From assembly GCA_947039485.1 (NCBI GenBank), contig CAMQZC010000016.1, positions 1 to 61,989 of the forward strand: DNA of 61,989 bases. The letters are read 5' to 3'. A program made the position numbers and the translations under genes. Source of the DNA: an uncultured Verrucomicrobiales bacterium (GTDB lineage Bacteria > Verrucomicrobiota > Verrucomicrobiia > Verrucomicrobiales > Akkermansiaceae). Under the pieces are notes generated by a model that saw only the letters and a program-made list of their open reading frames with translations, was not told the DNA's origin and made no database searches. Positions 16,882 to 25,942 of the stretch are shown one piece after another (positions within the stretch are counted from its first letter, which is position 1; each line of letters begins with the position of its first letter).

Positions 16882-18324
16882 ATGATGTATTGGTTACTGA
16901 CAGCGTTATTGTTTGTGCTCTCCTTGAGTGGGGCAGGGCTTGCTCTGTTGTATGATGGTGCTTTTGTTTGTGTTGTGATGTTGCTGCTGCGCTTGGCATT
17001 TGTCGAGCGTGCTTGGGGGGGGCTTATTGTTCTGGCTCTCTATGCTGTGCTTGTGTTGCTGGCTCCGTCGATTGTGTGGTCAGCTTGTTTTATCGCTTGC
17101 GGGCTTTTCCTTGTGGGCGAGCGTGGCTTGGCACAGGTGTTTTTGGGCTCGCAGTTGTGTGTGCTTGTGGGGGCCTTGTTGCCTTTGCCATTTGTGCTGT
17201 GCTCGCCTTGGCTGGCTGGGGCTATTTTTGTTATTTTGTTTGTACTGCTTCGCCGCTGCTGGCTGGGGCGGCTGCTGTGTTGTTTGCCTTGGCTTTATGC
17301 GGTGCTCTTGATGATTGTTTCTCTACAGGGTGTATTGTGGCAGGGGGTGGCAGATGATGAGTCTAAGGCTGGCTTTGGTATTGGGGCGAGTTTGTCGCGT
17401 GTGTTGGGCGATGCGGTGCCTGATGGTGGACATGTGATTTTTGATTCCCCAGAGGAGAGGTCGCTGCCTGCTGATGGGGCTCTCTATCTTGATCATGACG
17501 CGCGCACGGTGTTGGATTCGGGGGATGATCGTCAGCCTCGCCCCTGGGGAGCGCAGGTGTTGATTGCCTCAGAGCCTATACGGATGGCGGCGCGTCGTGA
17601 TGGGGGCTTGGTGATGAATTGGGGCGCGAGCTTGCTTCTCTCTGAGGGGCGTTTGCTCTATGGTCAATTGCGAGGCCTGCGCCTGCAGCCATTAGCGCTG
17701 CGCTATGGTGGGCGTTTGTTGTTGTCTGATTCTGATTATGTGGTGGATTCGCTCGCGCCCTATCAGTGGCATTTGATTCGACGGATGGCCGGTGTCGATG
17801 TCGGATTTATGTGCTTCCATCTTTTCGCGTCTGCGCTATTGTTGTTCTTTATGGTGTTGCCTCGCTGGGGGCAGTTGATGGGGCTGGCTTTGGGCTTGTT
17901 GTTGTATTTATGTTTATGTTATTGGCCTCGGCAGGGGGATGTTCGCTTGCTGGGGGGGCGCTATGGATGGCCTCATTCTTCTTTATCTGAGGGGCTGCTG
18001 CGGCGTATGCAGGTGGCGGGTGAGATGGTGGTTTTTGCTGATCGGGGGGCGCGTGTTTTGGCTGTGGCGGCGGGGAGGCGAGGTACTGTGCAGGAATCAG
18101 AGCGTTTGGTTTTCTTAGAGTCTGGGGCTTCGGTTGAGCTTGAGGGCTATTGTGTGGCGGCGGCGCGGCTGCCTCTGGGGATGGCTGATGGTATTAAAGA
18201 TGGGCGAGAGCTTATGATTGATGGTCGGGCGTCGGGCGGCTGTAGCTGGGTTTCTCCTGCGGGGCGTGTGATTATTGGTACGGGGAGTCCTGCGGGACAG
18301 CTTGATGAGGTTTATTTGCGATGA
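16882..18324 (+). CDS. Multi-pass membrane protein with a large extracytoplasmic domain
   Basis: 480 residues from the ATG at 16882 (a TTG one codon earlier and an ATG one codon later are alternatives). Four or five hydrophobic helices fill residues 1-155. A soluble domain (about 160-295) without known motifs follows, with beta-rich stretches such as GGLVMNWGASLLLSEGRLLY. Then two helices (about 305-350; CFHLFASALLLFFMVLPRWG) and a second soluble domain to the end. It overlaps the next gene by 4 nt, so the two are translationally coupled and probably form a complex. No family recognised. Coding strand strongly G- and T-rich. Confidence 0.72.
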   Translation: MMYWLLTALLFVLSLSGAGLALLYDGAFVCVVMLLLRLAFVERAWGGLIVLALYAVLVLLAPSIVWSACFIACGLFLVGERGLAQVFLGSQLCVLVGALLPLPFVLCSPWLAGAIFVILFVLLRRCWLGRLLCCLPWLYAVLLMIVSLQGVLWQGVADDESKAGFGIGASLSRVLGDAVPDGGHVIFDSPEERSLPADGALYLDHDARTVLDSGDDRQPRPWGAQVLIASEPIRMAARRDGGLVMNWGASLLLSEGRLLYGQLRGLRLQPLALRYGGRLLLSDSDYVVDSLAPYQWHLIRRMAGVDVGFMCFHLFASALLLFFMVLPRWGQLMGLALGLLLYLCLCYWPRQGDVRLLGGRYGWPHSSLSEGLLRRMQVAGEMVVFADRGARVLAVAAGRRGTVQESERLVFLESGASVELEGYCVAAARLPLGMADGIKDGRELMIDGRASGGCSWVSPAGRVIIGTGSPAGQLDEVYLR

Positions 18325-20174
18325 TGCGTTTGCTTATGTTTAGGTTTTTTGTTGTACTGGCGGCTGCGGCTGCGGGGCTGTGCATGCTTTCTGCTGCACT
18401 TTTGCATGATTGGCTCTCTATGCTGTTGCTTGGCTCGCTGCTCTCTCTCATGTTGTCGCAGGCTATGAGGCTGCGCGCTGGAGCTTTGCTATGGGGAGGG
18501 CTCACCTTGCTGTTTCTTTGTGTGCTGTGGGATGTGTCGTATTGTATGGATGTGTTGCCATTGTACGCTGTGGCAGGTGTGCTGCTTGGGGCGGTGTTGC
18601 TACGTAGGCTTATCTCGGCGACGCGGCGCGCTTATTGTTTGCGTTGGGCGTTGGGTCTGGGGCTGCTGGGCTCGTTGTTGATGAGCCCGCTGCTGGTGCA
18701 GTTGTATGCGTCTGCGGGGGCGTCGCGTGTGGCTCTGCTGGGGCAGGGGGCATGGGGGCGCGTCGGATCGCATGAGAATGGGCTGGATATTAAGTCTCAG
18801 TATTCATATAGTTTGCTGGCTCGTTTTATTCGTGGGCGTGAGGTTGCTGATTTATCAGGGCTGGATGCTTTTGACGAGTTGTGGATGGTTACACCGACAA
18901 GGGCGCTCTCTGCGGATGATGCCCGTCGGCTGCGCAGCTGGGTCTGGCGTGGGGGACGCTTGGTGATTATCTCAGATCATACAGATTTGTTTGGCCATAG
19001 CTCGGCGATTAATCCCTTGTTGGGTGTATTTGGTTTAGAATCACGCAAGAATTGTATCATCGAGGAGGGCTATCCGGGGGGGCGCTATCGTTTTGCAGGG
19101 CGTCCTTGGGGGTGTTATTTGGGGCTCACTGCAAATAGTTTTGCTGGGCGAGGCGAGCCTTGGCTCTGGCAGTTGGGATACTCTGAGCGCGTTGATTATG
19201 GTGGGCATTCTTTTTTCTCTGATTTGCAGGTCTCGGGGGAGGATGAGGCGGGGCTGTTTCCTATTGCTTTGACGTCGGCTCAGGGGCTTGGCTCGGTGGT
19301 TCTCTTTGGTGATAGTACGTTGTTTGCAAACTTTGCGCTTTCACGTCCGACGGCTCAGATGCTGCTGCGGATGGTGGTTGATGGGGGATCTCGGTTCTCT
19401 CTTTATGCGGTGGCGATGTTGGCGTACTCTCTGTTGCTTTCCGTATTGCTCAGAGAATCACGATGGCGGATGTTGTATTGGGCTATGGCTGTGATGATGT
19501 CGCTTGCTATGGCAGTTAATTTGCTGAGGTCTGATAGGGAGCCTGATTTTGCGAGTTTGAGCTTGCTGCGGATGCGCGGTGATTGGGAGTTGGTGGAGAG
19601 GCAGGGGGCTCATTTTACGACGCCTTTTGCGGCGGCGTATAGCAAGGCGGCGGCTTTTCCCCTCTGGGAGATGACGCAGGGGGAGCGTGGGCGTATTGTT
19701 GCAGGCTCGGGCGTTGTCTTGCAGGCTGAGGATGCGGATGCTGAGAGGGGGGCTTTACTTTGGGGTGGAGATTTGATCGAGCGATTAGGGCGTGGGCTCT
19801 CGATAGGGGCGGATGATTATGTGGCGTGTGTGATGGCTGATGCGTCGAGCTTGTCATTTTGGTTTGAGGATGGCGTGGGGCCTTTTAACGAGGCGGCTTT
19901 GGAGCGATTTTGGGAGGGCTTGCAAGGTTGTGATATTGTGGAGCGAGAGTTTCACTTGGACGATGGCGTGATGCGTGATGCGGTGTTGATTCGCAGGAGT
20001 GGAGAGCGTGAGGATATTTGTCTGCGTATGCATCGTTTTGCAGATGGCTCGGCTTGGTGTGTGTTGGGCGATTGGGTCATTGGTAAGCTGGTTGATGAGA
20101 ATCGTATCCTTATCAAGCGTGCGTGGCAGCATCCTTCTTGGCGTGGTACTGATGTCGTGATTCGCTTGGATTGA
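18321..20174 (+). CDS. Membrane protein with DUF4350-like glutamine-amidotransferase-fold domain
   Basis: 617 residues. Four or five helices lie within residues 1-125. A soluble domain (about 130-355) follows with FDELWMVTPTRALSADDARR, VWRGGRLVIISDHTDLFG and GSVVLFGDSTLFANFAL. These resemble the DUF4350 and GldG-like domains of uncharacterised bacterial ABC-associated membrane proteins. Two helices follow (about 360-395: YAVAMLAYSLLLSVLLRE, MLYWAMAVMMSLAMAVNLL), then a C-terminal soluble domain. Coupled to the 480-residue protein upstream. Part of its C-terminal domain (residues about 488-520) is duplicated in the chimeric gene at 20319. Precise role unknown. Confidence 0.7.
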   Translation: MMRLLMFRFFVVLAAAAAGLCMLSAALLHDWLSMLLLGSLLSLMLSQAMRLRAGALLWGGLTLLFLCVLWDVSYCMDVLPLYAVAGVLLGAVLLRRLISATRRAYCLRWALGLGLLGSLLMSPLLVQLYASAGASRVALLGQGAWGRVGSHENGLDIKSQYSYSLLARFIRGREVADLSGLDAFDELWMVTPTRALSADDARRLRSWVWRGGRLVIISDHTDLFGHSSAINPLLGVFGLESRKNCIIEEGYPGGRYRFAGRPWGCYLGLTANSFAGRGEPWLWQLGYSERVDYGGHSFFSDLQVSGEDEAGLFPIALTSAQGLGSVVLFGDSTLFANFALSRPTAQMLLRMVVDGGSRFSLYAVAMLAYSLLLSVLLRESRWRMLYWAMAVMMSLAMAVNLLRSDREPDFASLSLLRMRGDWELVERQGAHFTTPFAAAYSKAAAFPLWEMTQGERGRIVAGSGVVLQAEDADAERGALLWGGDLIERLGRGLSIGADDYVACVMADASSLSFWFEDGVGPFNEAALERFWEGLQGCDIVEREFHLDDGVMRDAVLIRRSGEREDICLRMHRFADGSAWCVLGDWVIGKLVDENRILIKRAWQHPSWRGTDVVIRLD

Positions 20175-20202
20175 TGGCTGATGCGTCAAGATGGAAATTA
20201 AA

Positions 20203-20426
20203 GACTTGTAAAGCCACATGAAAATGATAACATGAAAACAAGGTCTTTTACCCCTTTATGTGTCAACTCAATATCCTAGATTAGCTGACCAACAAAGTGA
20301 AAGCAACTCATTACAAATATGCCCGACTCCCGCAAAATGCGCAGCCTGCGTTGGCTCCCCGCAGCTCTCTACACAGCCATGCTCAGCACAGCTATGCTCT
20401 GCACAAGTCTATCACAAGTCACAGCA
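20203..20426 (+). repeat. Direct repeat, copy A (control region plus signal-peptide codons)
   Basis: About 90-95 percent identical by eye to 20691-20899 (offset 488, with one small indel). It covers the intergenic leader, the start codon and the first 35 or so codons. Both copies precede MPDSRKMRSLRWLPAAL. Evidence of local segmental duplication. Confidence 0.9.
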
Positions 20427-20666
20427 GCCACTCCTCTACAGCAGCAGCCTCGTCAACCCGAGCAGCCCCGGCAGCCCGAGCAGCCTCGGCAGCCCCGTCA
20501 GCCTCGTCAGCCTCGTCAGCCTCGTCAGCCTCGTCAGCCTCAGCAGCAAGCTTTGAACGAGCATTTAGGGCGGGGGCTCTCGATAGGGAAAGATGATTAT
20601 GAGGCGTGTGTGATGGCTGATGCGTCGAGCTTGTCGTTTTGGTTTGATGATGCTGTGGGTCTATGA
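20319..20666 (+). CDS. Chimeric secreted protein with (RQP)n repeats
   Basis: 115 residues built from three sources. Residues 1-36 duplicate the signal peptide of the gene at 20808 (MPDSRKMRSLRWLPAAL...SQVTAA). Residues about 43-75 are a Gln-Pro-Arg repeat coded by 9-bp units (20451-20550). Residues about 83-113 (LGRGLSIGKDDYEACVMADA and on) duplicate residues about 488-520 of the 617-residue membrane protein, 780 bp upstream. The frame is open through both junctions. It may be a young chimeric gene or a neutral by-product of duplication; expression is unproven. Confidence 0.55.
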   Translation: MPDSRKMRSLRWLPAALYTAMLSTAMLCTSLSQVTAATPLQQQPRQPEQPRQPEQPRQPRQPRQPRQPRQPRQPQQQALNEHLGRGLSIGKDDYEACVMADASSLSFWFDDAVGL

Positions 20667-20690
20667 TTATGGTATCGAGGTGGGAATCAA

Positions 20691-20899
20691 GACTTGTAAA
20701 GCCTCATGAAAATGACAACATGAAAAACAAGGTCTTTTACCCCTTTATGTGTCAACTCAATATCCTAGATTAGCTGACGAACAAAGAGAAAGCAACTCAT
20801 CACAACTATGCCCGACTCCCGCAAAATGCGCAGCCTGCGTTGGCTCCCCGCAGCGCTCTACACAGCTGTGCTCAGCACAGGTCTATCACAAGTCACAGC
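20691..20899 (+). repeat. Direct repeat, copy B
   Basis: Second copy of the 20203-20426 segment. It precedes and includes the start of the 353-residue secreted protein gene. Confidence 0.9.
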
Positions 20900-21869
20900 C
20901 GCAGCCACGCCCCCACAGCAGCAGCAGCAGCAAGCGTCGCCAGCCAGCTTGACCTGCCCAAGCCTCTTGAGATACCTACCCCCAAAGGGAAGCACGCCGA
21001 TTCTTTATCTCTTTCAGCTTCAGATTGATGGGGATATGCGCTATGCTCTGCTCCTACATGAGTTGGACTATATAGAGCAGCAAGAGCAAGAAAATAGGCA
21101 GAAGAAACCGAGTCTTGAAGATTGCTCCATATTTGAGAGCCTCGATGAACTGGAAGCCGCCATCGCAACGTTGCACCAAGAGCTATTTTTCTCTCTAGAA
21201 AATAGCTATGCTGACTACTTCAAAGGGCCTATGTGGCCTAGCATCTCTCACAACCCACCCAGCTTAACGGGTCATATCAAGGCTTGTAGAATTGCTTATG
21301 AAGATGAAGGAAAACTTCGATTGCATCATAAGGCTCTGATGAAAAAAGGCTCTCAGAAGCAACCATGGGCATCCGCCAATCGAGATAAGGCACAACGACT
21401 CTTGGATAGCCTTGAGGAGGGGACGAAGTCTTATGGCTCTGTGTTGTGCTATATGCGCTTTACTAGCCTTAGTGATTGCCATCTCTTTGCGATTGGCTCT
21501 GTCTCGCCTTATTCTCTTGCATTGAATAGAATAGATATTGCAGAAGAGCCAACTCGGTATCTTAGCTTTGATCTTAGCGCCTACATGAGCCTTGCTAATG
21601 TGCAGGAGCTAGGCAAGATTCGTGAGCAGTATGTGCCCTTGGACAATATCAAGCTGTCGCTGCTCGATCTGGTTGAGGAGAAGGGGTTGTTGTTAGAGCT
21701 AGGGCTAGTCTATGACTCGCGCTGGATGTGGAGAGCCGTCTTGACTAGTACCGATTACCAGAGAAAGATGAACTACCTCTATTTGGATGGAGCGTGGCAG
21801 CTTGAGGAATTGGGGCCTGAGTCTGTGGACTTTTTTTTCAATAGGCTAGCAGCCGACATCACATTCTAA
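20808..21869 (+). CDS. Secreted protein of unknown function with Gln-rich linker
   Basis: 353 residues. Basic N-terminus and signal peptide (MPDSRKMRSLRWLPAALYTA...TAAA) are followed by a polyglutamine linker (PPQQQQQQASPASL) encoded by a CAG run. The remaining 300 residues are an ordinary mixed alpha-beta domain. It includes RYLPPKGSTPILYLFQLQ, an acidic helix EQQEQENRQKKPSLED and CYMRFTSLSDCHLFAIGSVS. The C-terminus is YLYLDGAWQLEELGPESVDF. No catalytic motif or family recognised. Shares leader DNA with the chimeric gene upstream. A periplasmic or surface partner of the membrane proteins in this cluster is possible. Confidence 0.72.
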   Translation: MPDSRKMRSLRWLPAALYTAVLSTGLSQVTAAATPPQQQQQQASPASLTCPSLLRYLPPKGSTPILYLFQLQIDGDMRYALLLHELDYIEQQEQENRQKKPSLEDCSIFESLDELEAAIATLHQELFFSLENSYADYFKGPMWPSISHNPPSLTGHIKACRIAYEDEGKLRLHHKALMKKGSQKQPWASANRDKAQRLLDSLEEGTKSYGSVLCYMRFTSLSDCHLFAIGSVSPYSLALNRIDIAEEPTRYLSFDLSAYMSLANVQELGKIREQYVPLDNIKLSLLDLVEEKGLLLELGLVYDSRWMWRAVLTSTDYQRKMNYLYLDGAWQLEELGPESVDFFFNRLAADITF

Positions 21870-21999
21870 CATTCTATACGGTGTATCTGCCAGACCTGCA
21901 GGTGAGCCCCTGCGCCGCGTACAAAAAAGCAGCATGAGCTAACTGAGCCCTAGCCTTGAAAGCAAAAGTCTAACAATTGACGATTACGGCTCACTCTCT

Positions 22000-22289
22000 A
22001 TGCTTGAGTTGCTAAGAGATGCGCCCTGTGAGCTGTAAAGGGTTGGCGTGACAATTGATAAATGGCTGGAGCCGATATCGAGAATGGGCGATTCTCAAAA
22101 AGTAATGGCATCACCGAGGGCTTCCATCGCAAGATAAAGTTGATTCAACGGCGAGCGTATGGATTTCGCAATTTTGCAAATTACCGTCTTCGGGTGCGCG
22201 TGGAGTGTGGGAGCTTTAAATGTTGCCACTCAAATGAACGTGGTTCCTCTAAATACCGATTTTGTCTTGACTCATTAAAACAAAAATAA
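22000..22289 (+). pseudogene. Remnant of an ISL3-type transposase (C-terminal end)
   Basis: Two frames together read MLELLRDAPCEL-stop, TIDKWLEPISRM, then after a frameshift near 22075 RFSKSNGITEGFHRKIKL and IQRRAYGFRNFANYRLRV. That is the C-terminus of ISL3-family DDE transposases (the E of TEGF is the last catalytic acid). A stop and a frameshift show it is dead. No inverted repeats or the 5' part could be found, so most of the element is gone. Confidence 0.72.
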
Positions 22290-22320
22290 AAGCTTAACAT
22301 GTAACTGTTAAGCTTTTATT
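22285..22320 (-). terminator. Terminator of tRNA-Ala
   Basis: A perfect 15-bp stem AATAAAAGCTTAACA / TGTTAAGCTTTTATT with loop TGTAAC. On the minus strand it ends in a T run and lies 5 nt after the tRNA 3' end. Confidence 0.88.
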
Positions 22321-22325
22321 TAATC

Positions 22326-22398
22326 TGGAGCATAGCGGATTCGAACCGCTGACCCCTTCAATGCCATTGAAGTGCTCTACCAACTGAGCTAATACCCC
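22326..22398 (-). tRNA. tRNA-Ala (anticodon GGC)
   Basis: The complement folds as a complete cloverleaf: acceptor GGGGTAT / ATGCTCC with discriminator A, D-arm GCTC..GAGC, anticodon stem CTTCA / TGAAG around loop ATGGCAT (anticodon GGC), and T-arm with GGTTCGAATCC. No encoded CCA (the next bases are GAT). An IS remnant lies just beyond its 3' end. Confidence 0.95.
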
Positions 22399-22655
22399 GA
22401 TTTGTTTGTTGCTCACTCGTCGCCTTGGCTTCTTGTGTGCGGGGAGATTATAGTAGATGCAGGTTCTGATTGCAAGATGTTTTTTTGATGTGGTGTTTTT
22501 TTGTTTTGTGTGGGGCAGGGGGATAGGCCTACTGGGGGATGGTATCTTGTTTGTTTTTTAATCGCTTCATGGAGCTCTGTCGGTATTTGGATCGCTGTGA
22601 CTTTGGGATTTGGAGAGCCTATTGATGTATTGATCTGCTTTGGTGAGTGGGGAAT

Positions 22656-22683
22656 TTGCTCGCTTTGTGGGGTGCAATATGAT
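22656..22683 (+). promoter_or_regulatory. Predicted ilvD promoter with leaderless geometry
   Basis: TTGCTC (22656-22661), 16-bp spacer, TATGAT (22678-22683), then 6 nt to the ATG at 22690. Transcription would start at or next to the A of the start codon. Confidence 0.5.
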
Positions 22684-22689
22684 AGAGTG

Positions 22690-24366
22690 ATGGCTGTTAT
22701 GTTATCTGATCGTACGAAATTTGGTATGGAGCGTGCCCCTCATCGCAGTTTGATGCGTGCTTGCGGCATGAATGATGAAGATTTGAAAAAACCATTCATT
22801 GCAGTTTGTAATTCTTTTAATGAAGTGATTCCTGGTCACGTGCATCTCAATAAGGTGGCTGATCTAATCAAAGAGGAGGTGCGCCTTGCTGGCGGTACTC
22901 CTGTTGAGTTTAACATGATTGGCGTCTGTGATGGCATTGCCATGGCTCACAAGGGCATGAAGTACTCACTGGCTAGCCGTGAGCTGATTGCGGATAGTGT
23001 TGAAACGATGCTGATGGCTCACGCCTTTGATGCCTGTATTTTTATCCCTAACTGCGACAAGGTGGTTCCTGGTATGATTATGGGTGCTATTCGCTGCAAT
23101 ATTCCTTCGATTTTCTGCTCCGGTGGCCCCATGGCTGCTGGTCGTAGCAGCAAGGGTGAGGTACTTGACTTGAACAGCGTCTTTGAGGCTGTGGCTGCTT
23201 GCAAGGCAGGCAAGATTACTGAGGAGGAGCTGCACGATGTTGAGTGCAATGCTTGCCCCGGTGCTGGTTCTTGCTCCGGTATGTTTACGGCGAACTCAAT
23301 GAATTGCCTCACCGAGGTGTTGGGTCTTTCCCTGCCTGGTAATGGCACGATTCTTGCGACTTCCCCCGAGCGTGAGGTGTTCTGGCGCGCCTCGGCTCGT
23401 CGCGCGGTTGAGCTTGCAAAGGCTCAAGGCCCCCTTCCATCTGATCTCGTGACTGTGAAGAGCATTGATAATGCCTTTGCCTGCGATATGGCGATGGGTG
23501 GCTCGACCAACACGGTACTGCACACGCTGGCAATTGCTCAAGAGGCCAATGTTGCTTATAGCATGGAGCGTATTGATGAGATTTCTAAGCTGACACCTAA
23601 TCTCTGCAAGGTGGCTCCTAGCTCGAAGTACCATATGGAGGATGTGCTCAGGGCTGGCGGTATCATGACAATTCTTGCCGAGCTGGATAAGAAGCCTGGT
23701 ACTCTGCATACCGATGTGCTGATGGTGAGTGGTGAGACGCTCGCTGGGCAGATTGATGGTTTGGAGACGCAGGATGATGCGGTGATTCGCCGATTGGAAA
23801 ATGCTTACTCTCTCGATGGTGGCTTGGCGGTGCTCTTTGGCAATCTTGCGACACAGGGTGCTGTGGTGAAGAAGGCTGGCGTGCTGCCCGAGATGCTGGT
23901 GCACACGGGACCTGCTGTGATTTTCGAAAGCCAAGAGGAAGCCTGCGTAGGCATCCTTGCGGATGAGGTGAAGGCTGGCGATGTAGTTGTCATCCGCAAC
24001 GAGGGCCCCAAGGGTGGACCTGGTATGCAGGAGATGCTCGCGCCTACGAGTTATATCATGGGCAAGGGTCTTGGTAACTCAGTGGCTCTCATCACGGATG
24101 GTCGCTTCTCTGGGGCGACTCACGGAGCTTGCATCGGTCACGTCTCTCCGGAGGCTGCTGAGGGTGGGCTCATCGGCTTGCTTGAGCCGGGTGATATGAT
24201 CACCATTGATATTCCTAATCGTAGTATCACAGCTAAGATATCTGCTGCTGTTGTGTCGGAGCGCCGTGCTTACTGGGCTCCAAATCTCAAGCCTGCACCC
24301 GGTAAGTGGCTCAAGCGCTACCGCAAGCTGGCGACGAATGCAAGTAAGGGAGGGATACTCGAGTAA
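22690..24366 (+). CDS. ilvD: Dihydroxy-acid dehydratase
   Basis: 558 residues from the ATG at 22690 (ATG 22699 also possible). The upstream open frame to 22501 is hydrophobic and unlike IlvD, so it is excluded. The enzyme dehydrates 2,3-dihydroxy-isovalerate and 2,3-dihydroxy-3-methylvalerate to the 2-keto acids in valine, isoleucine and leucine synthesis. Iron-sulfur and substrate signatures are present: [53 protein letters not shown] and GRFSGATHG near the C-terminus. The family-normal length supports the start. It stands alone from other ilv genes and is followed after 54 nt by an MFS transporter, possibly co-transcribed. Confidence 0.97.
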   Translation: MAVMLSDRTKFGMERAPHRSLMRACGMNDEDLKKPFIAVCNSFNEVIPGHVHLNKVADLIKEEVRLAGGTPVEFNMIGVCDGIAMAHKGMKYSLASRELIADSVETMLMAHAFDACIFIPNCDKVVPGMIMGAIRCNIPSIFCSGGPMAAGRSSKGEVLDLNSVFEAVAACKAGKITEEELHDVECNACPGAGSCSGMFTANSMNCLTEVLGLSLPGNGTILATSPEREVFWRASARRAVELAKAQGPLPSDLVTVKSIDNAFACDMAMGGSTNTVLHTLAIAQEANVAYSMERIDEISKLTPNLCKVAPSSKYHMEDVLRAGGIMTILAELDKKPGTLHTDVLMVSGETLAGQIDGLETQDDAVIRRLENAYSLDGGLAVLFGNLATQGAVVKKAGVLPEMLVHTGPAVIFESQEEACVGILADEVKAGDVVVIRNEGPKGGPGMQEMLAPTSYIMGKGLGNSVALITDGRFSGATHGACIGHVSPEAAEGGLIGLLEPGDMITIDIPNRSITAKISAAVVSERRAYWAPNLKPAPGKWLKRYRKLATNASKGGILE

Positions 24367-24420
24367 GATTTAATCATATCATTGAGGGAGTTGCTTGACA
24401 GCTCCCTCAACATAATCATT

Positions 24421-25926
24421 ATGGATAACAACAAACAAAATTTTTTAGCTAATTATTTCTCCGCGTTCGGGGTTCTAAAAGACTGCAAGAAGAGCTTCTG
24501 GCTCACGAACTTAATTCAGTTCTGTGAGGGTCTAGGGTATTTTACCATGATTCACGTGTTTACCATTTACCTGACTAGGTACTGTGGTTTCACCGATGGT
24601 AATTCGACTTTTTGGGTGGGGATGTTTACGCTCTTCCTCTCAATGTTCGTGCTCGCCGTGGGCTCAATTTGCGATATTATCGGACTGAAGCGCACCTACA
24701 CGATTGGGTTTTCTGTTCTGATTTCAGGGCGCCTTATGTTGGGCTTCTCCAATGATATCGGAGAGCGGCTGCTGGGGCTCTCGCAGTCTCAGTCTGTTTA
24801 TGTTATTTATGCGGGTATTTGCCTGATGGCCTTTGGTACGGCTTTTATGAGCCCTTGTATTAGTACCTCTATTCGACGATTCACTACGCTGCGTGCGCGT
24901 CCAACGGGCTTTAATTTCTACTACCTCTTCATGAATATTGCCGCAATTCTTGCGGGTGTTGCCTTTGTGGATCCGTTACGTACCGTCTTTGGTGATACAA
25001 TTGGGCTCAAGTGGATTATCAATATAGGTACTTGCTTCTTTGTTGTTGGCTATATCATTACTCGCTTCATTGATGAGGATGCTTATGCTGTGCCTGAGGA
25101 GCGCATGACAAAGGCTCAGATGAGCAATCGTCGCCCGCTGCAGTTGCTGGGTGAGGTGGTGCGTGAGCGTCCCTTCCAGAAGTTGCTGCTCTTCCTCTTG
25201 CTCACTCTTGGTGTGCGTCTTGTATTCACATTGCAGTTCCTTGTGATGCCTCATTACTACACCCGTACGATTGGTGATGACTTTGGTCTTGGTACGATTC
25301 AGGCGATTAATCCTACGATTATTGTGCTGGGTCTGATTGCTATTATCCCTGTGCTCAATCGCTTCAAAACGGTTGATTTGATGATTTACGGTATGTCTAT
25401 TTCTGCTTTCTCGCTCGTCTTCATGGCGGTGCCTGCAGAGTGGTATCTCCTTGTCCCAGGTATTAACACGATGGGTCAGGCTTACTTTATTGCGATTGTC
25501 ACGCAGATTGTGGTCTTCGCCTTTGGTGAGTTGCTCTTTAGCCCCCGATTCTCTGAGTTTGTGGCTCGTGCAGCGCCGAAGGATAAGGTAGCCTCATATA
25601 TGTCCCTCTCCGGTTTGCCTATGTTCATCGCAAAGCCTTTCAACGGTGTGATTGGCGGTCTGCTGGTCTCCTACCTCTGCTACGATGGTATTGCCGCCAA
25701 GATGGATGCCGGTCATATTGGTTTTTGGCAATCGCCAGAGTTCATGTGGTTCATCTATCTCTTCATGGCTATTGTGTCTCCGATCTCTATTTACATGATG
25801 CGCGGTGTCTTTGTGACGGCTGATGATAATATGGGTGAGTCCAATGAGTCCAATGAGTCCAATGAGTCTGATGAGTCTGATGAGTCTGATGAGTCTGATG
25901 AGAAGGGTAAATCTACTACTGCATAA
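24421..25926 (+). CDS. MFS transporter, PTR/POT-like, with SNE/SDE repeat tail
   Basis: 501 residues from the ATG at 24421. Twelve or so hydrophobic segments begin at IQFCEGLGYFTMIHVFTIYL. That motif, and GSICDIIGLKRTYTIGFSVL in the loop 2-3 position, fit the major facilitator superfamily. The N-terminal FCEGLGYF is reminiscent of ERxxYY-type peptide transporters but lacks the full motif, so substrate is unknown. The cytoplasmic tail is a low-complexity acidic run (SNE x3, SDE x4) encoded by seven 9-bp units (25837-25899). A 16-nt gap to the ankyrin gene suggests an operon. Confidence 0.85.
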   Translation: MDNNKQNFLANYFSAFGVLKDCKKSFWLTNLIQFCEGLGYFTMIHVFTIYLTRYCGFTDGNSTFWVGMFTLFLSMFVLAVGSICDIIGLKRTYTIGFSVLISGRLMLGFSNDIGERLLGLSQSQSVYVIYAGICLMAFGTAFMSPCISTSIRRFTTLRARPTGFNFYYLFMNIAAILAGVAFVDPLRTVFGDTIGLKWIINIGTCFFVVGYIITRFIDEDAYAVPEERMTKAQMSNRRPLQLLGEVVRERPFQKLLLFLLLTLGVRLVFTLQFLVMPHYYTRTIGDDFGLGTIQAINPTIIVLGLIAIIPVLNRFKTVDLMIYGMSISAFSLVFMAVPAEWYLLVPGINTMGQAYFIAIVTQIVVFAFGELLFSPRFSEFVARAAPKDKVASYMSLSGLPMFIAKPFNGVIGGLLVSYLCYDGIAAKMDAGHIGFWQSPEFMWFIYLFMAIVSPISIYMMRGVFVTADDNMGESNESNESNESDESDESDESDEKGKSTTA

Positions 25927-25942
25927 ATTTTAACTAGAAAGA

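Noticed and set aside
22501..22689. N-terminal extension of IlvD or a leader peptide
   Set aside because: The frame is open but hydrophobic and unlike IlvD; promoter hexamers and a family-type start at 22690 explain the gene better. It is not rich in Ile, Leu or Val, so it is no classical attenuator peptide.
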